Source: an uncultured Chlorobiota bacterium (GTDB lineage: Bacteria; Bacteroidota; Ignavibacteria; UBA10030; UBA6906). Taken from it: DNA of 64,000 nt. Within the stretch, counting starts at the first letter, position 1, and each line of letters opens with the position of its first letter. Positions 1-8,992 of this stretch are shown here, piece by piece. The notes under the pieces are model-generated. The model was not told where the DNA came from. It saw nothing but the letters and a program-made list of their open reading frames with translations, and did not search any database. A program made the translations under genes and the position numbers. Where the stretch lies: NCBI GenBank assembly GCA_900696645.1, contig CAADGV010000012.1, positions 1 to 64,000 on the forward strand, read 5' to 3'.

Positions 1-19
1 AGCCGGACCCACGGGAATG

Positions 20-50
20 GCGGAGTCCCAACCACTTGGGACTCCGCTTT
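20..50 (+). terminator. Intrinsic terminator-like hairpin at the left edge
   Basis: A 12-bp perfect stem (GCGGAGTCCCAA, positions 20-31, with its complement at 36-47) closes a 4-base loop and is followed by only three T residues on the plus strand. It probably ends a plus-strand gene lying outside the window, and also lies just beyond the 3' end of the minus-strand gene at 119. Confidence 0.55.
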
Positions 51-118
51 CGACCTCCATTCCTGTGGAATATGCCTCAAAAAACCTGTCTACTTTTGTC
101 ACCAGTGGTCATTTGAAC

Positions 119-2782
119 CTATCGCAACAACAAAAGCTTCTTTGTCTCTACGAAATCTCCGGCTTGCAAACGATAGAGATACACGCCGCTGGCCATTCTG
201 GCAGCGTCCCAAGCTACTCTATGAATGCCGGCAGAAACAGTTTCATTAATAAGAACTGCGATTTCTTGGCCGAGTGTGTTGTAGATTCTCAATGATGCGT
301 GCCCGGCTTTCGGTAAGGCAAATGCGATGACTGTGCTTGGATTGAAGGGATTGGGATAGTTTTGCCTCAATGTGTATGATGTCGGCTTTCCAAACGACCA
401 ATCGATTCGTGGAGTTGCTCCCTTATAGAGGATGGTACCGATTGGAATTGCACCATGAGGTATCAACTGTTGACTGTTTACCATTTCAGCAAGATCTTTT
501 GCACGCTCGTCATTTGCCGGATCTTGATCACCGAGCAAATAGGAAACGTAGGTCAACACGTCGCCTGCATTCCGGCCATCAGCCGACACAACAGTGTATT
601 GGCCAATCTTCTCGGATACGAGATTCAGCACGAATGACGCTAGATGCGCTCGCGCCCGCAAAAACATGGTGGCGTTTCCTTTCTGGCTCAGGACTGTCTG
701 CCAATCCGCAAAACTCTCCTTTCCGTTAAAGTATCCAAAATGCGGCGAGTAATGTTGATGAATGAGAGACACATACGCTGACAATTGCTGTGCAGTTTCT
801 TGGCCACTCCCTCGGCCGGTTACTTGTACATCAAATTGATGCTTCCAGTATCCAAATCCGCGTGCACTGTTTTCCAAAACCGTCGGTATGAGCTCAAAGT
901 CAACTCTGCTTTCCGCGCCTCCTGCCACGTTGACGTGTTTGGGATTCAGGTCAACGGAAAACCCCAAAGGCTCAATCAGCATGATATGGTAATCCCCGGC
1001 AGCAACATCACCAAACAAATATCTTCCATTGTTGTCCGTGGGAAACGGATCAAATGAATTGACAGGTAACCCCTGAGCGTCAAGGAGTTTGACGGTAACC
1101 CCTTGCAATGGTTGTCCGCCAGAGGTAACCGTTCCGGTGATCGAACCTGGAACAGCTATGGAACGCAATTCAAGCTTGCTTAGCACATTTGCAAAGAACG
1201 GAGGGATACTACTCCTCTGAAACACGTAAATCAAAAAGGGGTCTGACGGATCCTGTATCGAAGGTTCGTGTACAAAGGAAGCGGGTAGTTGACAATTCAA
1301 TGTCACCATCACATCATTCGAAATATCGTACTTAAAGAGATGTGCAGGTGATTCTTCGTCAGGAATGAAGTATATGGTGTTCTCCGCTTCAACATACCAT
1401 TTCTGGATTGCCAATACGACACGCCGGGCAGGATTAACGGCAGCTCGCTGCTGCACCACTTGTGTAACCGGATTGAAACGTTGCACGGGCGTGTGCCACC
1501 GAGCGGGGCTCCAGAAATAAATCCAACCGTCGGATGCAAGTGTGGGCGAAACCCACGTCGCGGGTTGAAGCATTTCTGCAACTCGTACGAGATCATTTGT
1601 GGTAGGATCGAATTCAAATATACCGGTCTGGTCAACTCCGGTATGACCTCCGAAGTAGTAGATCTTCCCATTTGCCGCGCAGTTGCCAAGATTCCATATA
1701 GCTGAAAAAGGAAAATGGGCCACTATGGTCGCAGCTCCGGCTGCGATATCGACTTTGATCAGTCCGTTTGTGCTACCCCATCCGTTTGAGTTACCTGCTG
1801 TGTGACCCGGTGGCAGATAGAACGCGTTCCCGATTCGGGCCGCTGTCACACCAGCATCGACATTGACATAGGGAAGACGGAAAGGCAGTTGACTCCATGT
1901 TCTGGACACAAGATCGAAAGTAAGAATTGCATCTGTGCCCTGAACGAGACTTGACCCGGTTGGAATTCTCACGCCAAAGACAAACACCTTGTTGTCGAAC
2001 ACTTCATTACCCGGGATGAACCAATGAAAAGTTGGATCTAGCGAAGCATCGATTGGCGTTACATCGACCGGCGTTTCACAGGTTCCTTGATGAGAACCGG
2101 AAGACAAATTGCTGATTTCGTTTTCCTGTAACGGTCTGTCGTAAATGACAATATCATCAACCTCTCCAACAAAACTTGACATCACAGTCACAAAATTTCC
2201 GATATATAAGGTTGTGCCGGCAGGGGTATTTAGGCTAAGGACTGAAGATGCGCTCAGAAGTCCGTTTATGAAGACTCGTCCAATCGCACCGTCATACGTA
2301 AAAGCGACGTGATGCCAGTTGTAGTTGGCAAGTATCGTCGTCGAAGCAATGTCATCCCCCCAGCCCCAGAATCCCGCAAGTTGACTGGGCTGATTTCCCA
2401 ATCCAAGAACAAGCGCAGACATTCGGCTGAGAGTATTCGGCGTGCCCCACCCGCAAAGGAATCTATTGCCAACGTCAAAATTGGAACTCCGAACCCACAT
2501 TGCTATTGTACGCGGACTATTCCCGATCGGCAAACCTACAGTAGGAGCAGTCAGATACCCTGTTGAATGGACTGCCACTGCAGCTGAAGGATTTCCAAAC
2601 CTGTCCGCCACAAAAGTGGGGTTGCCAACGGCACTTGCGTGATTTCCAATACCGCTTTGATCTAGCAGACCGTTGTTGAAAGGATAGTGCGCAACGAGAC
2701 CATTCGTGGGAACTTGAGCCAACGCTGTCATTACAAGCATTGCGCACAGGGAGAGGAACTGAGTTAATCGAGAGAGTGTCAT
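119..2782 (-). CDS. T9SS-secreted LamG / beta-propeller / carboxypeptidase-regulatory-like protein (D1)
   Basis: Large secreted protein of 887 aa. The first ~22 residues form a signal peptide ending ALAQ. Residues ~28-228 look like a LamG/concanavalin-type domain (LYIGNF, EVDDIVIYDRPL near its end). Residues ~235-535 read as Kelch-like beta-propeller blades. A carboxypeptidase regulatory-like beta-sandwich follows (GSITGTVTSGGQPLQGVTV, ~548-636), then a segment starting GFGYWKHQF whose function I do not know. Residues ~802-887 are a type A T9SS sorting domain (NYPNPFNPST, then GVYLYRL). The product should be exported by Sec, passed through the type IX system and anchored or released at the cell surface. 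A GGGGG ribosome-binding site precedes the ATG. It lies 185 bases downstream of, and parallel to, the Lon-like membrane protein gene; the right-hand copy of the locus has a propeller/T9SS gene in the same place. Ligand unknown. Confidence 0.85.
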   Translation of the reverse strand: MTLSRLTQFLSLCAMLVMTALAQVPTNGLVAHYPFNNGLLDQSGIGNHASAVGNPTFVADRFGNPSAAVAVHSTGYLTAPTVGLPIGNSPRTIAMWVRSSNFDVGNRFLCGWGTPNTLSRMSALVLGLGNQPSQLAGFWGWGDDIASTTILANYNWHHVAFTYDGAIGRVFINGLLSASSVLSLNTPAGTTLYIGNFVTVMSSFVGEVDDIVIYDRPLQENEISNLSSGSHQGTCETPVDVTPIDASLDPTFHWFIPGNEVFDNKVFVFGVRIPTGSSLVQGTDAILTFDLVSRTWSQLPFRLPYVNVDAGVTAARIGNAFYLPPGHTAGNSNGWGSTNGLIKVDIAAGAATIVAHFPFSAIWNLGNCAANGKIYYFGGHTGVDQTGIFEFDPTTNDLVRVAEMLQPATWVSPTLASDGWIYFWSPARWHTPVQRFNPVTQVVQQRAAVNPARRVVLAIQKWYVEAENTIYFIPDEESPAHLFKYDISNDVMVTLNCQLPASFVHEPSIQDPSDPFLIYVFQRSSIPPFFANVLSKLELRSIAVPGSITGTVTSGGQPLQGVTVKLLDAQGLPVNSFDPFPTDNNGRYLFGDVAAGDYHIMLIEPLGFSVDLNPKHVNVAGGAESRVDFELIPTVLENSARGFGYWKHQFDVQVTGRGSGQETAQQLSAYVSLIHQHYSPHFGYFNGKESFADWQTVLSQKGNATMFLRARAHLASFVLNLVSEKIGQYTVVSADGRNAGDVLTYVSYLLGDQDPANDERAKDLAEMVNSQQLIPHGAIPIGTILYKGATPRIDWSFGKPTSYTLRQNYPNPFNPSTVIAFALPKAGHASLRIYNTLGQEIAVLINETVSAGIHRVAWDAARMASGVYLYRLQAGDFVETKKLLLLR

Positions 2783-2967
2783 TCAGACCCCCAAGGTATG
2801 TGATGGATGAATGTGAGATGTGTCTCTCTAAATCTTCCTCCCGCTTCCAAATGGTTGCAGAAAACCTACGAAGAAAAATCTTTGAGAGGCCGTAGGGCTA
2901 CCCGGAGTGGGTACTGCAGAATTTCGAATGATACAAATTTGCGGTGAGATCTTGTGTGATCACAGGG

Positions 2968-5319
2968 CTATGGCGTAGTCGCCGCCCTTGCCTGCCACCC
3001 CTCCCCATCCCAATACAGCAACGTTTTCATGAACTGTTGCAGATATTCATTGCGGCCAAGGTCGGGGAGTTGTTTCTCTTTGAGGTGGTAGTCATACAGT
3101 GCATCGAAGTTGTCGCCGGATGTGATACCGATCGGTGTGAACTTGAAATCCATAATAAGATCAAAATCCGCGGAGACCTGTTCGTTGGGGGGACCGGTAA
3201 CACTGTATACGTCTGTGACAAGCAGACGAATCGACTGTTTTTCGGGTTCCACAGCAATCCACCTGCCCAGGTTGTACTTTGCCACGCGCTCATACAACGT
3301 TCCCAACACAGTCCGTGGAATTCTCACGTATGCTCTTTCCTTTGCCGGGGGGTATTCTGTAGGAATGTAGTCACCTGTTGTCGGTGAAACCCCGTTCATG
3401 TCACGGGGATCCAACACGACAAGACAGGCATTCTTGAATGCATTGTTCACTCCGCAAAGGAGTATCTCCTTGATGCCGTCCCCGTCAAGGTCCCACACCC
3501 GCATTCCTGCCAGATGGCCGAGGTGCAGATAGTGGCCAAGTTCCTTACCTGTTGAGGCATCCAGCCGGTATACGAGATTCGGGAAGGCAAGGTGCGCTGC
3601 CGATACGACCACCTCCAACCTGCCGTCGTTGTCGCAATCGTCGACGATCAACCTTTGTGCTATAAACTCCGGGCTGCTTACATCCGTGCTGCGGGGAAAG
3701 TCAAGTGTTTTTGAGGTGGAAAATGACCAGATGGAAGAATCTTTCCCGATCTTTCGGGCGTTGATGGTTGTCGCGCTTGATAAGCCTTCATGTGAAAACT
3801 GCGACAAGAAGATTTCGTTCTGACCGTCCCCGTCAACATCAGCAAATGCTATAGGCGGACCCCCCGGAAGTACACTTTTGAAGAAGTTTACGGTCCTCTC
3901 TCCCACATGCATCTCCTCTATCGTCTGATCGCTTTTGTTCTTGATCAGAACCACCTCTCCGCTGAATTCGCAGCCGACGGGATTCTTGTCGAGAGGGCCG
4001 TAGCCGAGCCTGAACACTGCAACAACGAGGGCAAGAAGAACAACGGCGGTAATCGGACGCCTCCGCTTCCAGACGCGGTGTACCGCATGTCGCGGCCAGG
4101 AAATCCTGACCGTTTCCGCTGTACGCCGGTCGTAGAATACTTCCCTCAGATGGCTCACACCGATCAGTGCGGGATTGCGGCGCGGATACTTCATCTGAAG
4201 CATCTCCACTGCTTCCTCGGCCAGTTGTAATTGCTGCTTTGGAACAACGAGGCATTCGGTTTTTGAAAAAAACACTGCGGCCACTTTTGCTGCAATTCCC
4301 TCCGGATCCACGGCCAAAACTTTCCCATCCGCATCAAGTACTCCCGTCAATGCGGCAGTCGGACGCATGTGAAGCCGCACTCTCTCGTATGCAAAGCGTA
4401 GTATGGCGGAATACACAAGTGCGGCAATGGCAAGACCTGCCGAACTCCCTTCATGCAACTCGTGTTTCCCTTCAATCACAACTTGTGCATTGATGAACGG
4501 GCCGGAAAGCCCCGGGCGGGCCTGCTGAGCGAACTTTCTCGCCGCAGCCGCGGCAAGGTCCACGCTGTAAGACGAATGTTCATCAACACCGTACACGGCT
4601 GCGTCTGTATGAACCTGATCGCGTTGCTCACTCGCTGAACCTAAAACGTTCAGCGATACTCGACGAAGTCCGCCAATCGCCTCTGACTGATCTGGATCGA
4701 AAATGCGTCGTTCAACAACGGGAACGAGAACCGATTCATCCCCCCGCCGGGAATTCTCGATGGACTGAATAAGTTCCGCAAGAAGTAGGTGTATGGAAGG
4801 AGCCGACTTTTCAGCTTGAGCAAGGGTATACCTCAATTGTCCCGGCAGAGGCAACTGTTCATTCGCCTGTAACGAAGCATACCAGGCACTTGCCTCGAAA
4901 CCGCCAAGCAGAGCAAGAGCTTTCTCGAGTTCGCCGACATAGACATACTGTCGTGCCGCGTCAAGTTGTAGTTGAAGCAACGCTTCGCTGAAACCATCCG
5001 GCAAAATATCGCTCTGAAGCGCTTCCGATATGCAAGCAAGTTTCCCATGCAGCGTGTGCAGCAACAAAGGATCTGTTCCGGCAAATTCCGCTTTTAAGAC
5101 AAACTCGGGGATATACTGCAAGATTTCCGTAGCGTACGTTTGGAACCAACCTGCATCATGGTCGGAAGTATCAAGAAATGCAGCGATTGAGAACAAACGC
5201 TGCCGGGCAGAGGCGGGAAATGAGAGGGTTGTGAGAAGTCGCTGGAATCTTCGCTCGGTTTCGACCGGGTCGGGTTTGGCAGCGTGATGACCTGTTCCTT
5301 TGGATGCGGGTGAATTCAT
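2968..5319 (-). CDS. Membrane protein with cytoplasmic Lon/S16-like protease domain and FG-GAP repeats (C1, dyad intact)
   Basis: 783 aa from the preferred ATG at 5319, which overlaps the stop of the upstream gene as ATGA; an in-frame ATG at 5367 is possible but would overlap by 52 bases. Residues ~1-200 are mainly helical and unassigned. A Lon-type proteolytic domain follows: GSSAGLA places the nucleophile at Ser293 and GIAAKVAAV places the general base at Lys345, aligning with GPSAG and LKEKL of Lon. There is no AAA+ ATPase domain. A basic stretch (WKRRRP) precedes one membrane helix at ~423-440, predicting N-inside topology. The outer part carries FG-GAP/VCBS-type acidic loops (DVDGDGQNE, CDNDGRLE, DLDGDGIKE). 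It is the third gene of a set behind a zinc-finger anti-sigma-like protein and an unknown protein. Inference: the extracytoplasmic propeller senses and the cytoplasmic protease acts on the neighbouring partner. No described protein of this layout is known to me. Confidence 0.75.
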   Translation of the reverse strand: MNSPASKGTGHHAAKPDPVETERRFQRLLTTLSFPASARQRLFSIAAFLDTSDHDAGWFQTYATEILQYIPEFVLKAEFAGTDPLLLHTLHGKLACISEALQSDILPDGFSEALLQLQLDAARQYVYVGELEKALALLGGFEASAWYASLQANEQLPLPGQLRYTLAQAEKSAPSIHLLLAELIQSIENSRRGDESVLVPVVERRIFDPDQSEAIGGLRRVSLNVLGSASEQRDQVHTDAAVYGVDEHSSYSVDLAAAAARKFAQQARPGLSGPFINAQVVIEGKHELHEGSSAGLAIAALVYSAILRFAYERVRLHMRPTAALTGVLDADGKVLAVDPEGIAAKVAAVFFSKTECLVVPKQQLQLAEEAVEMLQMKYPRRNPALIGVSHLREVFYDRRTAETVRISWPRHAVHRVWKRRRPITAVVLLALVVAVFRLGYGPLDKNPVGCEFSGEVVLIKNKSDQTIEEMHVGERTVNFFKSVLPGGPPIAFADVDGDGQNEIFLSQFSHEGLSSATTINARKIGKDSSIWSFSTSKTLDFPRSTDVSSPEFIAQRLIVDDCDNDGRLEVVVSAAHLAFPNLVYRLDASTGKELGHYLHLGHLAGMRVWDLDGDGIKEILLCGVNNAFKNACLVVLDPRDMNGVSPTTGDYIPTEYPPAKERAYVRIPRTVLGTLYERVAKYNLGRWIAVEPEKQSIRLLVTDVYSVTGPPNEQVSADFDLIMDFKFTPIGITSGDNFDALYDYHLKEKQLPDLGRNEYLQQFMKTLLYWDGEGWQARAATTP

Positions 5320-6164
5320 TGGTAGAGACAGATCCGGATCTCTGTGGCCGACCGATCCATCGCGCATCGGCCGGTACCGGATTCAAGATGGACGAGCACC
5401 TTGTGTCTGCCTGAAAAATCCACCAGCGCTCGTGTGTACTGTGAGGTTTCTGCGATAATGACGAGTTCCTCGCCTTCCACATACACCTGTACGGTTGTCA
5501 TTGCATCGACGCCGCTTATGCATACAAGTGGCCTTTCGTTGCTTGCTGACAGAAGCTTCTGTGGTGCTACAGGAAACTCCAGCACTTTCAGATGCAGCAC
5601 AGGCTTGAGCGTGTTCCACTCGGTATGCATCAACGAGTCATTCAACCCGACGACGACACTGCCGTTCTCATCCGTGACAAAATCACTCGCCAGTTCGGAA
5701 AAAGAGACGATGCTGTACGCCCCCTGGTCCATTTCCAAACTTTGAACGCTCAACCGGAGCGTTTCTGTTTTTTTGTCGTGCGTGACACGAAGAACCGTAT
5801 TCTCCGACTGCGATGCGTACGTGGCAATCGTGTGGAAACGGTACTTGTGTTGGGGCGTGGTCATCGCCGCAAGGACTGTTGTGTATTTGCTGCCTGCTGT
5901 CTCGGGCGACGGACCCGCGTGAAAAGGAACAAGCGGAATGACAGTCGCTGTCTTGAACATCTCTCCGATAAATTCGCCGATTTTCCCCTGATCCTCATAC
6001 GACAGCGAGTCCATCTCATCATGAATGGATTGCAGAAAGCTGAGTCTCTCCCTGCATGCAGGGCAGGCTGAGAGATGTTCTTCTATCGGACGTACTTCCT
6101 GACCTCCCATCGTATCGCGGTGGAGGATGAAGCGCTCGAGTATGTCTTCATGAATGTGTTTCAT
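5316..6164 (-). CDS. Soluble protein with N-terminal anti-sigma-type zinc-binding motif (B1)
   Basis: 282 aa. The N-terminus has the layout of zinc-binding anti-sigma (zf-HC2/ZAS) domains: His5, then His30-x3-Cys34-x2-Cys37 (EEHLSACPACRERL). The rest (~60-282) is beta-rich and shows no recognisable domain. I see no membrane helix, unlike most ZAS anti-sigma factors, so it is probably cytoplasmic. It is 47 bases behind the A1 gene and overlaps C1 by four bases (ATGA), so translational coupling with the Lon-like protein is likely. By context it is a candidate anti-sigma or adaptor that holds A1 and is a substrate or partner of C1; this is inference. The paralogue on the other side of the IS element (10567-11394) keeps the same zinc ligands. 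Confidence 0.7.
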   Translation of the reverse strand: MKHIHEDILERFILHRDTMGGQEVRPIEEHLSACPACRERLSFLQSIHDEMDSLSYEDQGKIGEFIGEMFKTATVIPLVPFHAGPSPETAGSKYTTVLAAMTTPQHKYRFHTIATYASQSENTVLRVTHDKKTETLRLSVQSLEMDQGAYSIVSFSELASDFVTDENGSVVVGLNDSLMHTEWNTLKPVLHLKVLEFPVAPQKLLSASNERPLVCISGVDAMTTVQVYVEGEELVIIAETSQYTRALVDFSGRHKVLVHLESGTGRCAMDRSATEIRICLYQ

Positions 6165-6211
6165 CGCACAAAAGTAAATTCCTCACGGTGATATGTGTTC
6201 GCGGAAAAAAT

Positions 6212-7222
6212 TCACAGTTCTCTCTTCATGCTGTCAAGAAATTGTCTTCGGGTAACCTTCATGAGATATTCAAGATAAACCCTGTGCACGGCCCGGTATG
6301 ATTCGGGCGACAGATCGCCCATATAGCGCGCAAGGTGTTCAAAGAACGAACCGTCCTGCCGGCTATCGTTGACAAACTCGTCATGGAGTATCGATTCAAC
6401 CGCCCGGAAGTACGCTTCATAGGTGTCTTCGCCGAGTTTTCCTTTCTCGACGTATGACGGCCTCATGGATGTCTTGACAGCAGCGATTGTCTCTGAGATT
6501 TGTCTGGCGACGTCATCTTCGCCTAATTCCTGACAATCCCGCTGGACTTCGGCGGAAATATCGCGCAGCCTGGAAAATACCGCTCGAACACTATGCGCCA
6601 GACCGAATAGCGGATACGAACGCCGGTATGTTGACTGCTCGGTAAACACGTTGCGCAAAGCTGTCAGGATTTCTTTAGTATTGGCAGATTGAGAAACCAC
6701 AGGCGAAATGAATGCTTCGAGAATTTCCGCTGGCATTACGGGTCGGTGGACTTCCTCAGGGAAACCCGCACAGAAGTGCAGCCACGTTACACTGCTTCTT
6801 GTTTCAAGGGAGATGGTAGAGTCTGACGCTGCCGCATCCTTGAGATTACGGATGATCTTGTGCAATCCCGGGTCAAGTTCACGGTATTGGCGATAGAGAT
6901 CCTGGGTAATTTTGCTGAACACAAGCCGCCTCGATAACGCCATCAACTCATCATCGCTGAGTGATGAGTAGTTCAGATTGATGTAGTACGTTTGCAGCTC
7001 GACAAATGCTCCGCGGGCATCACGGCAGAAAAGTTCTGTGATGCAATCAAAGGCAACATCTTCAAGGGGGATGCCGAACAGACCCGGGTTAAGACTGCCG
7101 GATGACGCTTTCTTGCGAAGGTAAACGATAGCAAACTTGTGGAACAATGCGATAAGGTCCCTGACAGCAGACTGGGAAGGACAATCGGAGACAACCGATG
7201 AAATGACTTCAAGCATGCGCAT
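6212..7222 (-). CDS. Unrecognised conserved protein, first gene of left set (A1; possibly sigma-like)
   Basis: 336 aa, soluble, helix-rich, and clearly related to the 339-aa product at 9512-10531 (shared DxAFDxIxELFxRDAxGxF near residue 60, IIRN near 125, QSTYRR near 200, a Y(V/I)xxGKL element near 265 and the KREL-type C-terminus). I do not recognise a catalytic motif. The segment from ~60 to ~130, with an acidic helix, an aromatic patch and ...IIRN, is reminiscent of sigma-70 region 2, and the next gene has an anti-sigma zinc motif. A very divergent sigma-like factor is therefore the best hypothesis, but the sequence alone does not prove it. It is the first gene of an operon-like series with B1 and C1. 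The start at 7222 lies within ~100 bases of the IS110 transposase stop, so its native promoter may have been replaced or trimmed by the insertion. Confidence 0.6.
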   Translation of the reverse strand: MRMLEVISSVVSDCPSQSAVRDLIALFHKFAIVYLRKKASSGSLNPGLFGIPLEDVAFDCITELFCRDARGAFVELQTYYINLNYSSLSDDELMALSRRLVFSKITQDLYRQYRELDPGLHKIIRNLKDAAASDSTISLETRSSVTWLHFCAGFPEEVHRPVMPAEILEAFISPVVSQSANTKEILTALRNVFTEQSTYRRSYPLFGLAHSVRAVFSRLRDISAEVQRDCQELGEDDVARQISETIAAVKTSMRPSYVEKGKLGEDTYEAYFRAVESILHDEFVNDSRQDGSFFEHLARYMGDLSPESYRAVHRVYLEYLMKVTRRQFLDSMKREL

Positions 7223-7288
7223 GAGAAGGCGCCAACCCCTGTGGACGATGATCTAATATAGGAAGTCGGACATCAATTCGCCACATGA

Positions 7289-7308
7289 ATCGCCACCCCG
7301 CAGGCGAT
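7289..7308 (-). terminator. Small hairpin just past the transposase stop
   Basis: ATCGCC at 7289-7294 pairs with GGCGAT at 7303-7308 around an 8-base loop. It sits 12 bases beyond the end of the transposase gene and may be the transposase terminator or part of the IS right end. There is no clear T-tract. Confidence 0.35.
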
Positions 7309-7319
7309 CCCTCAAGCTA

Positions 7320-8633
7320 CTAATGAACCACAGCTGGTTGAATAGTCATACCCAGTTTGCGAGCCTGTTTTTCAAGGTTATGGAGAAGATGTTGTTGATA
7401 GCGTTCCTGATAACGCTGCAGTCCTGTTTCAACAAAGTGGATGCCCTTGGTCATAATGTTGTAGAAAATAACGGCGAGTTTGCGAGCGACAGCTTTCATC
7501 GCTACGTAGGGGCCGCGTCGAGCTTTGACCCGACGGTAAAAAGCACCTAAGGCGAGGTGTTTGCTTTTGGCCACACTCTGCGCGGCAACACGAAAGATCT
7601 GTCCTACCCGGGTCACGGTTTTCCGATTGCGGCGTCGTGTGCTTTTGCCGGATTGTTGCATGTTGGGTGCCAGTCCCGCCCAGGCAACAAAATGCTTTTC
7701 GCTTGGCCAGGCGGTAAGGTCCGTTCCGATCTCAGCAGTTAACTGCAGCAACGAAAGGTCGGTGAGTCCTGCCATGGCAACAGGATTCTTCCCGCCTGTC
7801 ATCTTCATGAGCATCTCATGGAGATGATCCACGGCAAGCTTCTGATGAGGCTTGGCCGGGCTCTGCAGTGATGGTGTCGGCAAAGGCTGTGTAATGAGCG
7901 AGAGGAGCTTTTCGATCGCCTTGTCGCAGGCAAGAATCTGTTGCTGATAGAATTCCCAGCATTCCACGGCTTGGCGCAGTGCAAACAGGTGCTCTTCTCG
8001 ATAGTTACCATGAAGCGAGGCAAGAACCTCAGCATGTTTCTTTGCTGCAATTTGACAATCGAGCAACGTTACGAGGGTGTCCGGATTGTGTTCCCCGGCA
8101 ATGATCGCTTTCAGAATGCGCATGCCACTGACGCCGTTCAGCTTTGAGATCACATTATGCAGTTTGACATTCATGCGCTCCAATGCTTTTTGCATATGTT
8201 GGATATGTTGTGCTCCCATCGCGACATGCTCGCCCCGGAGGCGGACGTAACTGCGCAGACGCCGAATGGCGTCGGGAGGAATGAAGGAGGAACGCAGTAA
8301 TCCATGAGCGTGCAACTCTTGAAGCCATTGACAATCGGCGACATCGGTTTTCCTTCGGGAGAGACTCTTGACGTCGGCTGCATTGATCACGTACGCCTCG
8401 ATGCCGCTGGCTTCCAGCATGTCATAGAACGAAAGCCAATAGATGCCGGTTGCTTCCATCGCTACTGTGGTGATGCCATGCTCGCGCAAATAGACGATGG
8501 CTTCGTGGTACGATTGGGTGAACGTAGGAAAGGATTTGACCTCTTGACCGGAGATCCCGACGAAAATACGTTCACTCCCAATATCAATACCGGCAGCATG
8601 ATCACGGATCTTAACAATTGATTTCTTTGGCAT
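7320..8633 (-). CDS. IS110-family transposase (bridge-RNA-guided DEDD recombinase)
   Basis: 437 aa from an ATG at 8633 with GGAG eight bases upstream (a TTG at 8645 would add four residues). The N-terminal RuvC-like DEDD domain shows Asp17 (AGIDIGS), Glu60 (AMEATGIYW), Asp97 and Asp100 (KTDVADCQW). A central coiled coil follows. The C-terminal Tnp domain has GLTDLSLLQLTAEIG, AGLAP and the serine of QQSGKS (Ser328), the expected nucleophile of the family. Length is typical and the frame is intact, so the enzyme may be active. Family knowledge: IS110 recombinases insert and excise through an RNA made from the non-coding end of the element. Here the long non-coding stretch is on the 5' side (8634 upward), as in the IS110 rather than the IS1111 subgroup. 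The element lies exactly between two divergent paralogous gene sets. Confidence 0.92.
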   Translation of the reverse strand: MPKKSIVKIRDHAAGIDIGSERIFVGISGQEVKSFPTFTQSYHEAIVYLREHGITTVAMEATGIYWLSFYDMLEASGIEAYVINAADVKSLSRRKTDVADCQWLQELHAHGLLRSSFIPPDAIRRLRSYVRLRGEHVAMGAQHIQHMQKALERMNVKLHNVISKLNGVSGMRILKAIIAGEHNPDTLVTLLDCQIAAKKHAEVLASLHGNYREEHLFALRQAVECWEFYQQQILACDKAIEKLLSLITQPLPTPSLQSPAKPHQKLAVDHLHEMLMKMTGGKNPVAMAGLTDLSLLQLTAEIGTDLTAWPSEKHFVAWAGLAPNMQQSGKSTRRRNRKTVTRVGQIFRVAAQSVAKSKHLALGAFYRRVKARRGPYVAMKAVARKLAVIFYNIMTKGIHFVETGLQRYQERYQQHLLHNLEKQARKLGMTIQPAVVH

Positions 8634-8639
8634 AACACT

Positions 8640-8900
8640 CTCCAAGGTGAATGGTGATGGAATGGATGACTACCCCACGCACACCGAAGGTGAAATGGAA
8701 GAGTAAACTACTAAGCGGGATCAACCAGTCCATGAGACCAGATGTCACCAATTGACAAGTCACAAGCTTCGGAAACAATTCTCAACCACGAGCATACCGC
8801 ATCAAGGCTTAGGTCTGTTATTTTGCGCGCAGGTAAACCCATTTATGATGCATCCTTCGCAGTTCATTATCAACGACTAACTGCGGCAACGCCGCTGTAG
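8640..8900 (-). ncRNA. Candidate bridge RNA region of the IS110 element
   Basis: About 260 bases upstream of the transposase with no open frame on either strand. In the IS110 subgroup the left end between the element border and the transposase start is transcribed into the bridge RNA with target- and donor-binding loops. Position and orientation fit. I have not folded it, and no guide/target match is shown, so this is a positional prediction only. Confidence 0.4.
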
Positions 8901-8992
8901 GATTCTCAACCTCATCCTCATCCTGCTTCACCCTCTAAACCTAATCTCTTCGACACCAACGGCCACAGGCCCGGAGAGCAGGAACCGAGGCC

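Larger units (their letters stand above)
7260..8900 (-). mobile_element. IS110-family insertion sequence, ends approximate
   Basis: The element comprises the DEDD transposase gene plus flanking non-coding ends. IS110 elements usually lack terminal inverted repeats and target duplications, so I cannot place the borders from one sequence. The right end must lie between 7223 (start of the A1 gene) and 7319. The left end must lie between about 8700 and 9000. The motif TTCTCAACC occurs at about 8779 and again at about 8904 and may mark a core or guide-matching site, but this is unproven. Confidence 0.6.

Noticed and set aside
7320-8633. IS1111-subgroup assignment
   Set aside because: IS1111-type elements carry the long non-coding end after the gene. 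Here fewer than 100 bases lie on that side and several hundred on the 5' side.
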